DNA of 64,000 nucleotides, taken from positions 1-64,000 of the forward strand of contig NZ_CABUOL010000011.1 in assembly GCF_902493215.1 (NCBI RefSeq). The letters are read 5' to 3'. The stretch comes from an uncultured Mediterranea sp. (GTDB taxonomy: Bacteria; Bacteroidota; Bacteroidia; Bacteroidales; Bacteroidaceae). Of this stretch, positions 9,423 through 17,381 are shown in pieces (positions within the stretch are counted from its first letter, which is position 1; every line of letters begins with the position of its first letter). The position numbers and the translations under genes are program-made. The notes under the pieces were generated by a model. The model saw only the letters and a program-made list of their open reading frames with translations, made no database searches and was not told where the DNA came from.

Positions 9423-9510
9423 GGAAAGGCTTTCCCTCACCGAGGGAAAGCCTTTCTCTTTAAAGGGGAAACCTTTTCCCTCGGTGAGGGAAAGTCGGGA
9501 AGTGGCACGG
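9423..9510. repeat. Tandem array, 22-bp units with GGAAA-nnn-TTTCC core
   Basis: Units start at 9423, 9445, 9467 and 9489, an exact 22-bp period. The first three carry near-palindromic 13-base cores GGAAAGGCTTTCC, GGAAAGCCTTTCT and GGAAACCTTTTCC; the fourth is decayed. Long inverted repeats also form between units (CTTTCCCTCACCGAGGGAAAG around 9429-9450). It is intergenic, downstream of pckA. Confidence 0.8.
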
Positions 9511-9540
9511 TGGCGGCTTGTTCTTACGTATGTTGGACAT

Positions 9541-9579
9541 AAAAAAGAGGGCGCAACCCCCGCAGGAGTGCGTCCTCTT
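9541..9579 (-). terminator. Rho-independent terminator after pckA
   Basis: A 9-11 bp stem (9545-9555 with 9569-9579, one G-T pair). On the minus strand it is followed by TTTTTTATG. It lies 26 bases beyond the pckA stop. Confidence 0.8.
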
Positions 9580-9604
9580 CTTATAATGGATAGAATCGAG
9601 TCGA

Positions 9605-11212
9605 TTAGAGTTTCGGACCGGCAGCAACCAGAGCCTTGCCAGCTTCGTTGCCAGTGAACTTCTCGAAGTTCTTGATGAAGCGTCCAGCCAGGTCTTTTGC
9701 CTTCTCTTCCCACTTGCAAGCGCAGTCGTAAGTGTCGCGAGGATCGAGGATCTTCGGATCTACGCCCGGCAGTTCGGTAGGAACAACGAAATCGAAGAAA
9801 GGAATAACCTTTGTCGGAGCCTTGTCGATAGAACCGTCGAGGATAGCGTCGATGATACCACGAGTGTCGCGGATAGAGATACGCTTGCCAGTACCGTTCC
9901 AGCCAGTGTTAACCAGGTAAGCCTTGGCACCAACTTTCTCCATCTTCTTAACCAGCTCTTCTGCATACTTAGTCGGGTGCAGGCTCAGGAAGGCTGCGCC
10001 GAAGCAAGCAGAGAATGTCGGAGTCGGTTCAGTGATACCACGTTCTGTACCGGCCAACTTAGCGGTGAAACCAGACAGGAAGTAGTACTGAGCTTGTTCC
10101 GGGTTCAGGATAGATACCGGAGGCAATACACCGAAGGCATCAGCAGACAGGAAGATTACCTGATGAGCGTGAGGACCTTTGGATACGGGCTTAACGATGT
10201 TCTCGATGTGGTAGATAGGATAAGAAACACGAGTGTTCTCCGTTACGCTCTTGTCAGCGAAGTCAATCTTGCCGTTGGCGTCAACTGTTACGTTCTCCAG
10301 CAGAGCGTCGCGCTTGATGGCAGCGTAGATATCGGGTTCGCTTTCCTTGTCGAGGTTGATAACCTTGGCATAGCAACCACCTTCGTAGTTGAATACGCCT
10401 TCGTCGTCCCATCCGTGCTCGTCGTCACCAATCAGTTTACGTTTCGGGTCGGTAGACAGAGTAGTCTTACCAGTACCAGACAGACCGAAGAAGATAGCAG
10501 TGTCAGTGCCTTCCATGTTAGTGTTGGCAGAGCAGTGCATAGAAGCGATACCACGCAGCGGGTTCAGGTAGTTCATGATAGAGAAGATACCCTTCTTCAT
10601 TTCACCACCGTACCAAGTGTTCAGGATAACCTGTTCGTTGGTCTTCAGGTTGAATACAGTAGCTGTTTCAGAGTTCAGACCCAGTTCCTTGTAGTTGTCA
10701 ACCTTAGCCTTAGCAGCGTTGAATGATACGAAATCAGGTTCGCCGTAGTTAGCCAGTTCTTCTTCTGTCGGACGGATGAACATGTTCTTTACGAAGTGAG
10801 CCTGCCAAGCAACTTCCATGATGAAACGTACTTTCAGACGAGTTGCAGGGTTGGCGCCACAGAATGTATCCATAACGAACAGACGCTTGCCGCTCAATTC
10901 CTTAACGGCTTTAGCCTTCAGGTCGGCCCATGCTTCTTCAGAGCAAGGCTTGTTGTCGTTCTTGTAAGCGTCAGAAGTCCACCATACAGTGTCCTTGCTG
11001 GCTTCGTTCATTACAAAGAATTTATCTTTAGGAGAACGTCCGGTATAGATACCAGTCATTACGTTCACAGCACCCAGTTCTGTTACCTGGCCCTTCTCAT
11101 AGCCTTCGAGGCTTGATTTGGTCTCTTCTTCGAACAATACTTCATAAGACGGGTTGTGGAGAATCTCCTTTACGTCTTGAATACCGTACTTGCTTAAATC
11201 TAAATTTGCCAT
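9605..11212 (-). CDS. pckA: ATP-dependent phosphoenolpyruvate carboxykinase
   Basis: A 535-residue enzyme, the normal ATP-type PEPCK length. It interconverts oxaloacetate plus ATP with PEP, CO2 and ADP; in Bacteroides it mainly runs in the carboxylating direction on the succinate fermentation route. Seen: FFGLSGTGKTTLS (kinase-1a phosphate loop), DDEHGWDDEGVFNYEGGCYAK (kinase-2/metal region; split here as DDEHGWDD and FNYEGGCYAK), CGANPATRLKVRF and the nucleotide-site RISIRDTRGIIDAIL. Cytoplasmic and monocistronic; its -7 box at 11340 implies an untranslated leader of about 120 bases containing a GC-rich hairpin. Confidence 0.97.
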   Translation of the reverse strand: MANLDLSKYGIQDVKEILHNPSYEVLFEEETKSSLEGYEKGQVTELGAVNVMTGIYTGRSPKDKFFVMNEASKDTVWWTSDAYKNDNKPCSEEAWADLKAKAVKELSGKRLFVMDTFCGANPATRLKVRFIMEVAWQAHFVKNMFIRPTEEELANYGEPDFVSFNAAKAKVDNYKELGLNSETATVFNLKTNEQVILNTWYGGEMKKGIFSIMNYLNPLRGIASMHCSANTNMEGTDTAIFFGLSGTGKTTLSTDPKRKLIGDDEHGWDDEGVFNYEGGCYAKVINLDKESEPDIYAAIKRDALLENVTVDANGKIDFADKSVTENTRVSYPIYHIENIVKPVSKGPHAHQVIFLSADAFGVLPPVSILNPEQAQYYFLSGFTAKLAGTERGITEPTPTFSACFGAAFLSLHPTKYAEELVKKMEKVGAKAYLVNTGWNGTGKRISIRDTRGIIDAILDGSIDKAPTKVIPFFDFVVPTELPGVDPKILDPRDTYDCACKWEEKAKDLAGRFIKNFEKFTGNEAGKALVAAGPKL

Positions 11213-11339
11213 TTGTTTTAAGATTTTAAAAATTGGTATTTTAGTGAATAATCTCTTTTTACCTTAAAGCTTTACAAGGAGTTACGTTCGTCGCGTCCGG
11301 CGGACGGCCTCCGAAGGGCTCCCCCTTGTTTTCCGCGTA

Positions 11340-11347
11340 CAAAAGTA
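11340..11347 (-). promoter_or_regulatory. Bacteroidetes -7 box upstream of pckA
   Basis: Reads TACTTTTG on the minus strand (TAnnTTTG), 128 bases before the pckA start. Between them lies the inverted segment CGTCCGGCGGACG near 11294-11306. Confidence 0.5.
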
Positions 11348-11475
11348 CGATTTTCTTCGGAAAGAAATGCCCGATTGGAGAAATTTTTCTTTAATTCCCG
11401 CTCTTTTATAAATCCATAACAATATCTGCTAACTGAATGTTGCAAAACTTGTCTTTTTTTTGAAGCTGGGGGCTT

Positions 11476-12585
11476 TTAAAGTGAACTGGGCTTCTTTTCC
11501 AGTTCCTTGGCTACCCATCGTGTCCATTCGTCCACGTTGTCCGTCAACGTTTCGGGCAGGGGTAACGGAATGCGTACGTCGGGAGCAATCCCCGTCTGGT
11601 CGACACCGTTGTCGGGCAGGCGGCAGGAACGTGTCATGGGAATATAAAGAGTAATGCCGGATTGGGGCAGATTAACTCCGCGGCAGTTTGAATAATCAAG
11701 GCATCCTTTCGTGTTGTCTTGTCCGTAAATGGTAGTACGTTGGCTGCATGACCGCAGATTCAGCACCATTTGTTCGCCAGCACTGGCTACTTGGCCGTCT
11801 ATAATAAGTGCTGCCTGGCGGGGACGTGGGAAAATCGTATCATAAGCGATGGCTACTTGTCTGGGTGTCATGGCCACAAACTCTTCTTGCGACTTTTTCA
11901 TGTTTTCCACCACTTGCTGAAGCCAATCCAATTCGATATCTGCTAGCTCGGCGATGTGTGCGGGTGTGTTGCGTATTTCAACCCCGTCCACGTAACCCTT
12001 CCGGTCGTACAGCAGTTTTTCGTAGGGGTTAAATATCTCATCGGTTCCTCCGCCGTTGCCTCGGATGTCAATGATCAGATTCTCGCATCCTGAGGTCAGG
12101 TAGGCGTCAATGGACTGATGTACCCATTCCAGTGTCGGGTCATCTCCCATGCACGATGGGAAACGGATGAGGAAGGTATGGTCAGTCACTTTCCGGAAGG
12201 TTTTGGTGGGGTTGTATTCTTTCATCTCTTCATACGTGGGTACTTTCCGCATGTAGGGCTGGGAATAGCCGCCTGCCCGTAAGTGGAAATCGCCAAACCA
12301 GGCATAAAGTTCGCCTAAAGCTTCCCAGGACTTTCGTCCCTGTTTGTCCACTTGCTGGCGGCAACGGGCTTTTAGTGCTTCATATTGATCTCGGGTTTGC
12401 TCTGTCACCAAAGTGGGAAATCCCACATAGTTGGTTTCCAATTCCCGGACGCCAAAATCAAACTCAGCCAAATCGGCGTTTGAAGAAATCTTTTCCTGTC
12501 CGGCTGCTGAGGTATAGATAAAGAATAGCAGTGCATAGAAGAATAGTAATTTGATTTTCTCGTTTCGCATGAATGTCTTTCTCAT
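11476..12585 (-). CDS. Secreted S41-family (C-terminal processing/tricorn-type) peptidase
   Basis: A 369-residue protein with a signal peptide (FFYALLFFIYTSAAGQE). The S41 catalytic fold is visible: LIIDIRGNGGG (oxyanion/strand element) and QVASAGEQMVLNLR with the nucleophile Ser in VASAGE. No PDZ domain is evident before the protease core, unlike CtpA. The N-terminal helical part (residues 30-110) is typical of Bacteroides S41 proteins. Either Met1 or Met7 could start it; Met1 has AAGGAAAG immediately upstream. A -7 box (TATCTTTG on the minus strand) at 12614-12621 drives it divergently from upp. Confidence 0.85.
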   Translation of the reverse strand: MRKTFMRNEKIKLLFFYALLFFIYTSAAGQEKISSNADLAEFDFGVRELETNYVGFPTLVTEQTRDQYEALKARCRQQVDKQGRKSWEALGELYAWFGDFHLRAGGYSQPYMRKVPTYEEMKEYNPTKTFRKVTDHTFLIRFPSCMGDDPTLEWVHQSIDAYLTSGCENLIIDIRGNGGGTDEIFNPYEKLLYDRKGYVDGVEIRNTPAHIAELADIELDWLQQVVENMKKSQEEFVAMTPRQVAIAYDTIFPRPRQAALIIDGQVASAGEQMVLNLRSCSQRTTIYGQDNTKGCLDYSNCRGVNLPQSGITLYIPMTRSCRLPDNGVDQTGIAPDVRIPLPLPETLTDNVDEWTRWVAKELEKKPSSL

Positions 12586-12613
12586 CTTTCCTTGTGTTTA
12601 TATGTTTCTGTGA

Positions 12614-12621
12614 CAAAGATA
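12614..12621 (-). promoter_or_regulatory. -7 box for the S41 peptidase gene
   Basis: Exact TATCTTTG on the minus strand, 28 bases before the gene start. The -33 element is not clear. Confidence 0.55.
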
Positions 12622-12664
12622 ACGTTTTCCTCCAAGCAAGTGGATGTATATACGGGGAAAATCG

Positions 12665-12672
12665 TATTTTTG
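12665..12672 (+). promoter_or_regulatory. -7 box for upp
   Basis: TATTTTTG matches TAnnTTTG, 23 bases before the upp ATG, in the 110-base divergent intergenic region. Confidence 0.5.
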
Positions 12673-12695
12673 CATTCGGAATAAACAAAAACACT

Positions 12696-13355
12696 ATGAA
12701 AGTAATCAATTTTGCTGAGACCAACACCGTGATGAACCAGTACGTGGCCGAAATACGCGACGTGAACATTCAGGGCGACCGCATGCGCTTCCGCCGCAAC
12801 ATCGAGCGCATCGGCGAGCTGATGGCTTACGAGATGAGCAAGGAACTGACGTATTCGGTAAAGCAGGTGCAGACGCCTCTGGGCGTGGCGCCGGCCAGCA
12901 CGCCCGACGACGATGTGGTCATTGCCACCGTTTTCCGTGCCGGCCTGCCGCTCCATCAGGGATTCTTGAATGTGTTCGACCGTGCCGGCAATGCCTTCGT
13001 GTCGGCCTACCGCTATTATAAGGATAAGGAGTGCCGCGAGCTGGATGTACACATCGAATACATTGCCACGCCCGACCTGACGCAGAAGACGCTGATGCTC
13101 GTCGACCCCATGCTGGCTACGGGCGAGAGCATGGAGCTGGCCTATCGTGCTTTCCTGAGCAAGGGACGTCCGGCCCGTCTGCTGATAGCCTGCGTCATCG
13201 CCAGCCGTCAGGGTGTGGAGCATCTGCAACGGATTTTCCCCGGCGACGACGTTACGCTTTGGTGTGCCGCCATCGACCCCGAACTGAACGAGCGCTCGTA
13301 CATCGTGCCCGGCTTGGGCGATGCGGGCGACTTGGCCTACGGAGACAAGCTTTGA
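12696..13355 (+). CDS. upp: Uracil phosphoribosyltransferase
   Basis: A 219-residue pyrimidine-salvage enzyme converting uracil and PRPP to UMP. The start at 12696 (MKVINFAETNTVMNQYV) is chosen over upstream in-frame codons because homology begins here and the -7 box is 23 bases before it. Seen: the PRPP loop LVDPMLATGES, and the uracil-binding end YIVPGLGDAGDLAYG. Cytoplasmic and monocistronic. The nearest terminator-like hairpin is 220 bases downstream at 13573. Confidence 0.95.
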   Translation: MKVINFAETNTVMNQYVAEIRDVNIQGDRMRFRRNIERIGELMAYEMSKELTYSVKQVQTPLGVAPASTPDDDVVIATVFRAGLPLHQGFLNVFDRAGNAFVSAYRYYKDKECRELDVHIEYIATPDLTQKTLMLVDPMLATGESMELAYRAFLSKGRPARLLIACVIASRQGVEHLQRIFPGDDVTLWCAAIDPELNERSYIVPGLGDAGDLAYGDKL

Positions 13356-13484
13356 CATTTTGCCGTCTTTCTCTCTTGAATACCTGACAGAATGCGCGGA
13401 ATGCCTTTGTTTGGCTGACTCCTCCCTTCTTCGGGCGGGACGAAATAGAGGCGGAGAGCGGGGTGAAACTCCCTTTTTGAGCCT

Positions 13485-13572
13485 CCCGAAGTAGGTTTTG
13501 AGGCATCAGATTGTATGTTTTCAGTCGGCAGATTGTATGTTTTGCGGCGTCAGGTCGTATGTTTCGTATCAG
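13485..13572. repeat. Tandem array, 22-bp units with GTATGTTTT core
   Basis: Units start at 13485, 13507, 13529 and 13551, an exact 22-bp period. Units 2 and 3 both begin CAGATTGTATGTTTT; unit 4 is CAGGTCGTATGTTTC; unit 1 is more divergent (GTAGGTTTT). It lies in the 764-base gap between upp and susC, which also contains the hairpin at 13573 and the susC promoter at 13978; no credible gene is seen there. Confidence 0.75.
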
Positions 13573-13609
13573 AAAAAGGCTGCTTTTCTGTGGAAAAGCG
13601 GCTTTTTTT
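13573..13609 (+). terminator. Strong hairpin with T-run downstream of upp
   Basis: A 16-bp stem with two G-T pairs (13573-13588 with 13593-13608), TGTG loop, and a T-run. It directly abuts the last unit of the 22-bp array. It would end upp transcripts after a 220-base trailer. Confidence 0.7.
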
Positions 13610-13977
13610 GTCTGTTTTTTCCCGTCTTTTTCGTTGTGAGAGCGTTTGATGAGGCCTCTTTCTGCCCTTTTTTCGTTTTTTAACTTCTCTTTCAAATGTA
13701 AGGATTTCGCTATCCGGCTGTTGGTCAGCGGGAAAGGCGCTTCCCGCTTCGTCGTTTGCCGCACGGTCTTCCTGCGGGCCGAAACAGGCGATTCTCGGGC
13801 ACTTACGGATGCAAAGTGTCAGATTGTCAATAATGATATCAGTCTGTATATAGTTACTTGACTGATGTACAGTTATCGTTTTATAATATAATATGGTGTG
13901 GCTTGTTCTCTTTTGTTTTCATGGTGTGCTTTGAGGAGGCATGTTTCGTCTAATTATTAAAAAATAAGTTCTATTGT

Positions 13978-14008
13978 TTTGTTATGTCAACAAGAATTCT
14001 TATCTTTG
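13978..14008 (+). promoter_or_regulatory. Complete Bacteroidetes promoter upstream of susC-like gene
   Basis: TTTG at 13978-13981, 19 bases, then TATCTTTG at 14001-14008: an exact match to the -33/-7 consensus. The start codon is 112 bases downstream, leaving a leader of roughly 100 bases. Confidence 0.75.
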
Positions 14009-14119
14009 CACATAGTTGAATGCTGATGTTGACCTTGGATATTGTATAGTCTTAAATTATAGCAATATATACAAGTTGTATTTTTAGAGTAGATTAGTTA
14101 ATCTTTCAATTGAAATGTT

Positions 14120-17100
14120 ATGAATGAAATCCTGAAAAAGTTGAAGCCGATAGGACTGTCTCTTTTGCTATCGGCTGTTCCTTTCGGAGCGATTCTTGCG
14201 GACGTATCTATGGCAGACAATGCAATCGTCCAGCAGAATGGTGAATGTAAAGGCGTTGTTAAAGATGCCAATGGTGAAACTGTAATTGGTGCCTCGGTGA
14301 AAGTTCAGGGGGCCGGTACAGGAAGTATTACCGATATCGACGGTAATTTCGTGATACCTAACGTAGCCCGTGGCGCTACTTTGGAAATCAGCTTTGTGGG
14401 TTATCAGACGGTGACCGTTACATGGGACGGAAAGCCATTGAGCATTGTTCTGAAAGAAGACGCGCAGGCTTTGGATGAAGTGGTGGTTGTAGGTTTCGGT
14501 TCTCAGAAGAAAGCCAACCTGACGGGTGCCGTTACTACCGTCAAGATGGACGACGTGCTGGGTGAACGTCCGCTGACAAAAGCTGCCGATGCCTTGCAGG
14601 GTGCGGTTCCCGGTCTGTTTGTAGGTAGCAACGGTAACTCTCCGGGCGAAAGCCGTTCGTTCCAGATTCGTGGAGCCTATTCGATTGGTTCGGGTTCGTC
14701 TATCGCTCCATTGGTCTTGATAGACAACGTGGAAGGCGACATCGATATGCTGAACCCCGACGATATTGAATCCATTACGGTGATGAAGGATGCCGCTTCG
14801 TCGGCCATCTACGGTGCCCGTGCTGCCGGTGGCGTTATTTTGGTGACAACCAAACGGCCCAAGAGCGGTGAGCGTTTCCAGCTGAACTACAACAACAACT
14901 TTGCTTTTGCCAATGCCGTCAATCTGCCCAAGCAGACTTCGTTGGAAACCTATCTGTATGCTTACCAGGAGGCTTCGGGTAATGACTATTGGTCGTTGGG
15001 AGCTCCCAAGGTAGACCGTTGGTTGGATTTGTTGGCCCAGTATAAAGCCAATCCTTCGTCTATCGAAACCAAAGGTGACGGTATTTACAAGGATACCGAC
15101 GGAGCTTTGTATTTCCTCAATGAAAAGGACTTGATGAAGAATATGATGGAAACCAGTTTCCAGCAGACTCATAACCTTTCGGTAAGTGGAGGTACAGAAC
15201 GCTTGCGCTATCGTCTTTCAGCCGGATTGGTTGATACGGACGGTGTGCTTTATTCTGACAAAGATAAGTATACCCGTATGAATGTCAGCAGCTTCATTTC
15301 GGCGGACATTACCAAGTGGTTTACTCAGGAAGCTACATTAAGTTATGCTCATAGCAAGCGTAATATGGTTGTCTCCCAAGGTGGAGGCTTGTGGAGTACC
15401 CGTCTGCCGTCTTTTTATCCGGAAGGTTCGATGCCCGAAGGATACGGATTGGGTAATGATGATAATCTGCTTTTTTTCACGTCGCGTAACCAGATTGAAA
15501 CGGCCAATCCATACAAGAACATCAACGACAACCCGCGTATTTTTCTGAAATCGATCTTAAAACCTCTGAAGGGGCTTGAAATAGCCTTCGAGTATACTTA
15601 TGATAAGAATATGTACGACTATCATTGGTATACAGGTAGTGTGCAGATGACTTCCATTCAGGGTGGAGCCGATACGACCCCAAGTAACGACTATCTGCGC
15701 AAGTACAAGCAATATACAGACTATAATGCCATCAACCTGTATGGTACGTATAGTTTTGACTTGGCTCAGGATCATCATTTCAAAGTGATGGCAGGTTTCA
15801 ACCAGGAGTCCAGCTATCAGGAAACGGTCGATGTTTATTCTTATACCCAGTCAATCCCCGAGATTCCATCTTTAGGTGGTGGTTCAGGTACGTTGACCGC
15901 GAATGATTATTATACCGAGTATGCGGTTCGTGGTGGTTTCTTCCGTGTGAACTATGACTATAAAGGCAAGTATCTGCTGGAAGTGAATGGCCGATATGAC
16001 GGTTCGTCCAAATTCCCCAAAGATTCTCGTTTTGGCTTTTTCCCCTCTGTTTCGGTCGGTTGGAATATGGCTCAGGAGGACTTTATGGCCGGTGCATCTT
16101 CTTGGCTCGACCAGTTGAAGATTCGTGGTTCTTATGGACTTATTGGTAATCAGAATATTGCAGCCTACTCTTTTGTTCCTGCTATGAGTGTGAACAACAA
16201 ATATACGGGTTGGTTGATCAATGGTGCGCCTGTTACAGCTATTACCTCGTTACCCAGTCTGGTCCGTTCGGACTTTACGTGGGAGAAGGTGGGTACTACC
16301 AATATCGGTATCGACTTTGCTTTGTTCAACAATCGTTTGAGCGGTCTTTTTGAATGGTATCAGCGTGACACGAAGGGTATGTTGGCTCCCGGAATGCAGT
16401 TGCCGGCAGTAGTGGGTGCTTCTGCGCCGACACAAAATACGGCTGACATGCGTACCCGTGGTTGGGAACTGAACATGAACTGGCGTGACAAGATTGGAAA
16501 GTGGTCTTATAGGGTAGGCTTTAATCTGTCCGATTCCAAGAGTGTGATTACTAAATATGACAGCAACGAGTCCAAACTCCTCAGGACCTATTATGAAGGA
16601 ATGGAATTGGGTGAATATTGGGGATATCTGTTTGACGGTTTTTATACGGTAGATGATTTCGTAGATACACAGACCTGGCAATTGAAGGACGGTGTAGTAC
16701 GTATAAACGGTGCCAATCCGCGTCCGGGTGATGTGAAGTTCAAGAATCTGCGGGATGATGAAATGGGTGAGAATCTGATTTACGCCGGTGACGGAACACT
16801 GGAGAATCCGGGTGACCGTGAGCGGATTGGAAATTATCTTCCCCGTTATCTGTATGGCATTAATCTGGGAGTAAGCTATGAAGGTTTTGATCTGAGTGTC
16901 TTCCTGCAAGGTACAGGTAAACGTGATTATTGGATTGCCAACGTGTTGACTTTCCCGATGTATGGTGACTTTAAGTTCATTCCGCTTTATGAAGGGACAG
17001 AGAACTATTGGCGTCCGGTTGATGCTGCTGGAGGTGACTACACTTGTGCCAATCCTGATGCTGAATTCCCGCGTATCTACGACGGATATGGAAACATGAG

Positions 17101-17350
17101 TTCGAACTATCGCACGTCTGACAAATACATGTCTGATGCTTCTTATCTGCGCATCAAGAATGTTACGTTATCTTATTCATTCCCCAAACAATGGATACAG
17201 AAGGTCCAGCTGTCTCAGTTGAAGGCCTTTGTAAGTATTGAGAATTTGGCAACTTTCACATCGTTGAACAAGGGTATAGATCCTGAAACCCTGAGTTGGA
17301 ATTATCCGAATTTCCGTACGGTTTCCTTCGGTTTGAATGTAACCTTATAA
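14120..17350 (+). CDS. SusC/RagA-family TonB-linked outer-membrane transporter
   Basis: A 1076-residue protein that imports glycan fragments through a TonB-gated 22-strand barrel. Order: signal peptide (residues 1-27), carboxypeptidase-regulatory-like beta domain (about 42-115: GVVKDANGETVIGASVKVQG, with SITDIDGNFVIPNV), TonB-box-like LDEVVVVGFGSQKK at about 118-131, plug domain with PLVLIDNVEGD and ESITVMKDAASSAIYGARAA, then the barrel ending TVSFGLNVTL. No STN domain, so no direct anti-sigma signalling is expected. It is 31 bases from its SusD partner and has its own consensus promoter. Confidence 0.96.
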   Translation: MNEILKKLKPIGLSLLLSAVPFGAILADVSMADNAIVQQNGECKGVVKDANGETVIGASVKVQGAGTGSITDIDGNFVIPNVARGATLEISFVGYQTVTVTWDGKPLSIVLKEDAQALDEVVVVGFGSQKKANLTGAVTTVKMDDVLGERPLTKAADALQGAVPGLFVGSNGNSPGESRSFQIRGAYSIGSGSSIAPLVLIDNVEGDIDMLNPDDIESITVMKDAASSAIYGARAAGGVILVTTKRPKSGERFQLNYNNNFAFANAVNLPKQTSLETYLYAYQEASGNDYWSLGAPKVDRWLDLLAQYKANPSSIETKGDGIYKDTDGALYFLNEKDLMKNMMETSFQQTHNLSVSGGTERLRYRLSAGLVDTDGVLYSDKDKYTRMNVSSFISADITKWFTQEATLSYAHSKRNMVVSQGGGLWSTRLPSFYPEGSMPEGYGLGNDDNLLFFTSRNQIETANPYKNINDNPRIFLKSILKPLKGLEIAFEYTYDKNMYDYHWYTGSVQMTSIQGGADTTPSNDYLRKYKQYTDYNAINLYGTYSFDLAQDHHFKVMAGFNQESSYQETVDVYSYTQSIPEIPSLGGGSGTLTANDYYTEYAVRGGFFRVNYDYKGKYLLEVNGRYDGSSKFPKDSRFGFFPSVSVGWNMAQEDFMAGASSWLDQLKIRGSYGLIGNQNIAAYSFVPAMSVNNKYTGWLINGAPVTAITSLPSLVRSDFTWEKVGTTNIGIDFALFNNRLSGLFEWYQRDTKGMLAPGMQLPAVVGASAPTQNTADMRTRGWELNMNWRDKIGKWSYRVGFNLSDSKSVITKYDSNESKLLRTYYEGMELGEYWGYLFDGFYTVDDFVDTQTWQLKDGVVRINGANPRPGDVKFKNLRDDEMGENLIYAGDGTLENPGDRERIGNYLPRYLYGINLGVSYEGFDLSVFLQGTGKRDYWIANVLTFPMYGDFKFIPLYEGTENYWRPVDAAGGDYTCANPDAEFPRIYDGYGNMSSNYRTSDKYMSDASYLRIKNVTLSYSFPKQWIQKVQLSQLKAFVSIENLATFTSLNKGIDPETLSWNYPNFRTVSFGLNVTL

Positions 17351-17381
17351 ATGTATTAACCTTTTCAATAAAGACGTTACA

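Noticed and set aside
9318..9719. 133-residue minus-strand ORF after pckA
   Set aside because: It runs through the pckA 3' end, its terminator and the 22-bp repeat array; composition is not coding-like.
13252..13764. 170-residue minus-strand ORF between upp and susC
   Set aside because: It overlaps upp, the 22-bp array and a terminator hairpin; Lys/Arg/Ser-rich translation looks random.
14120..17350. SusC gene as part of a hybrid regulatory (STN/anti-sigma) system
   Set aside because: No STN domain at the N-terminus and no sigma/anti-sigma genes next to it.
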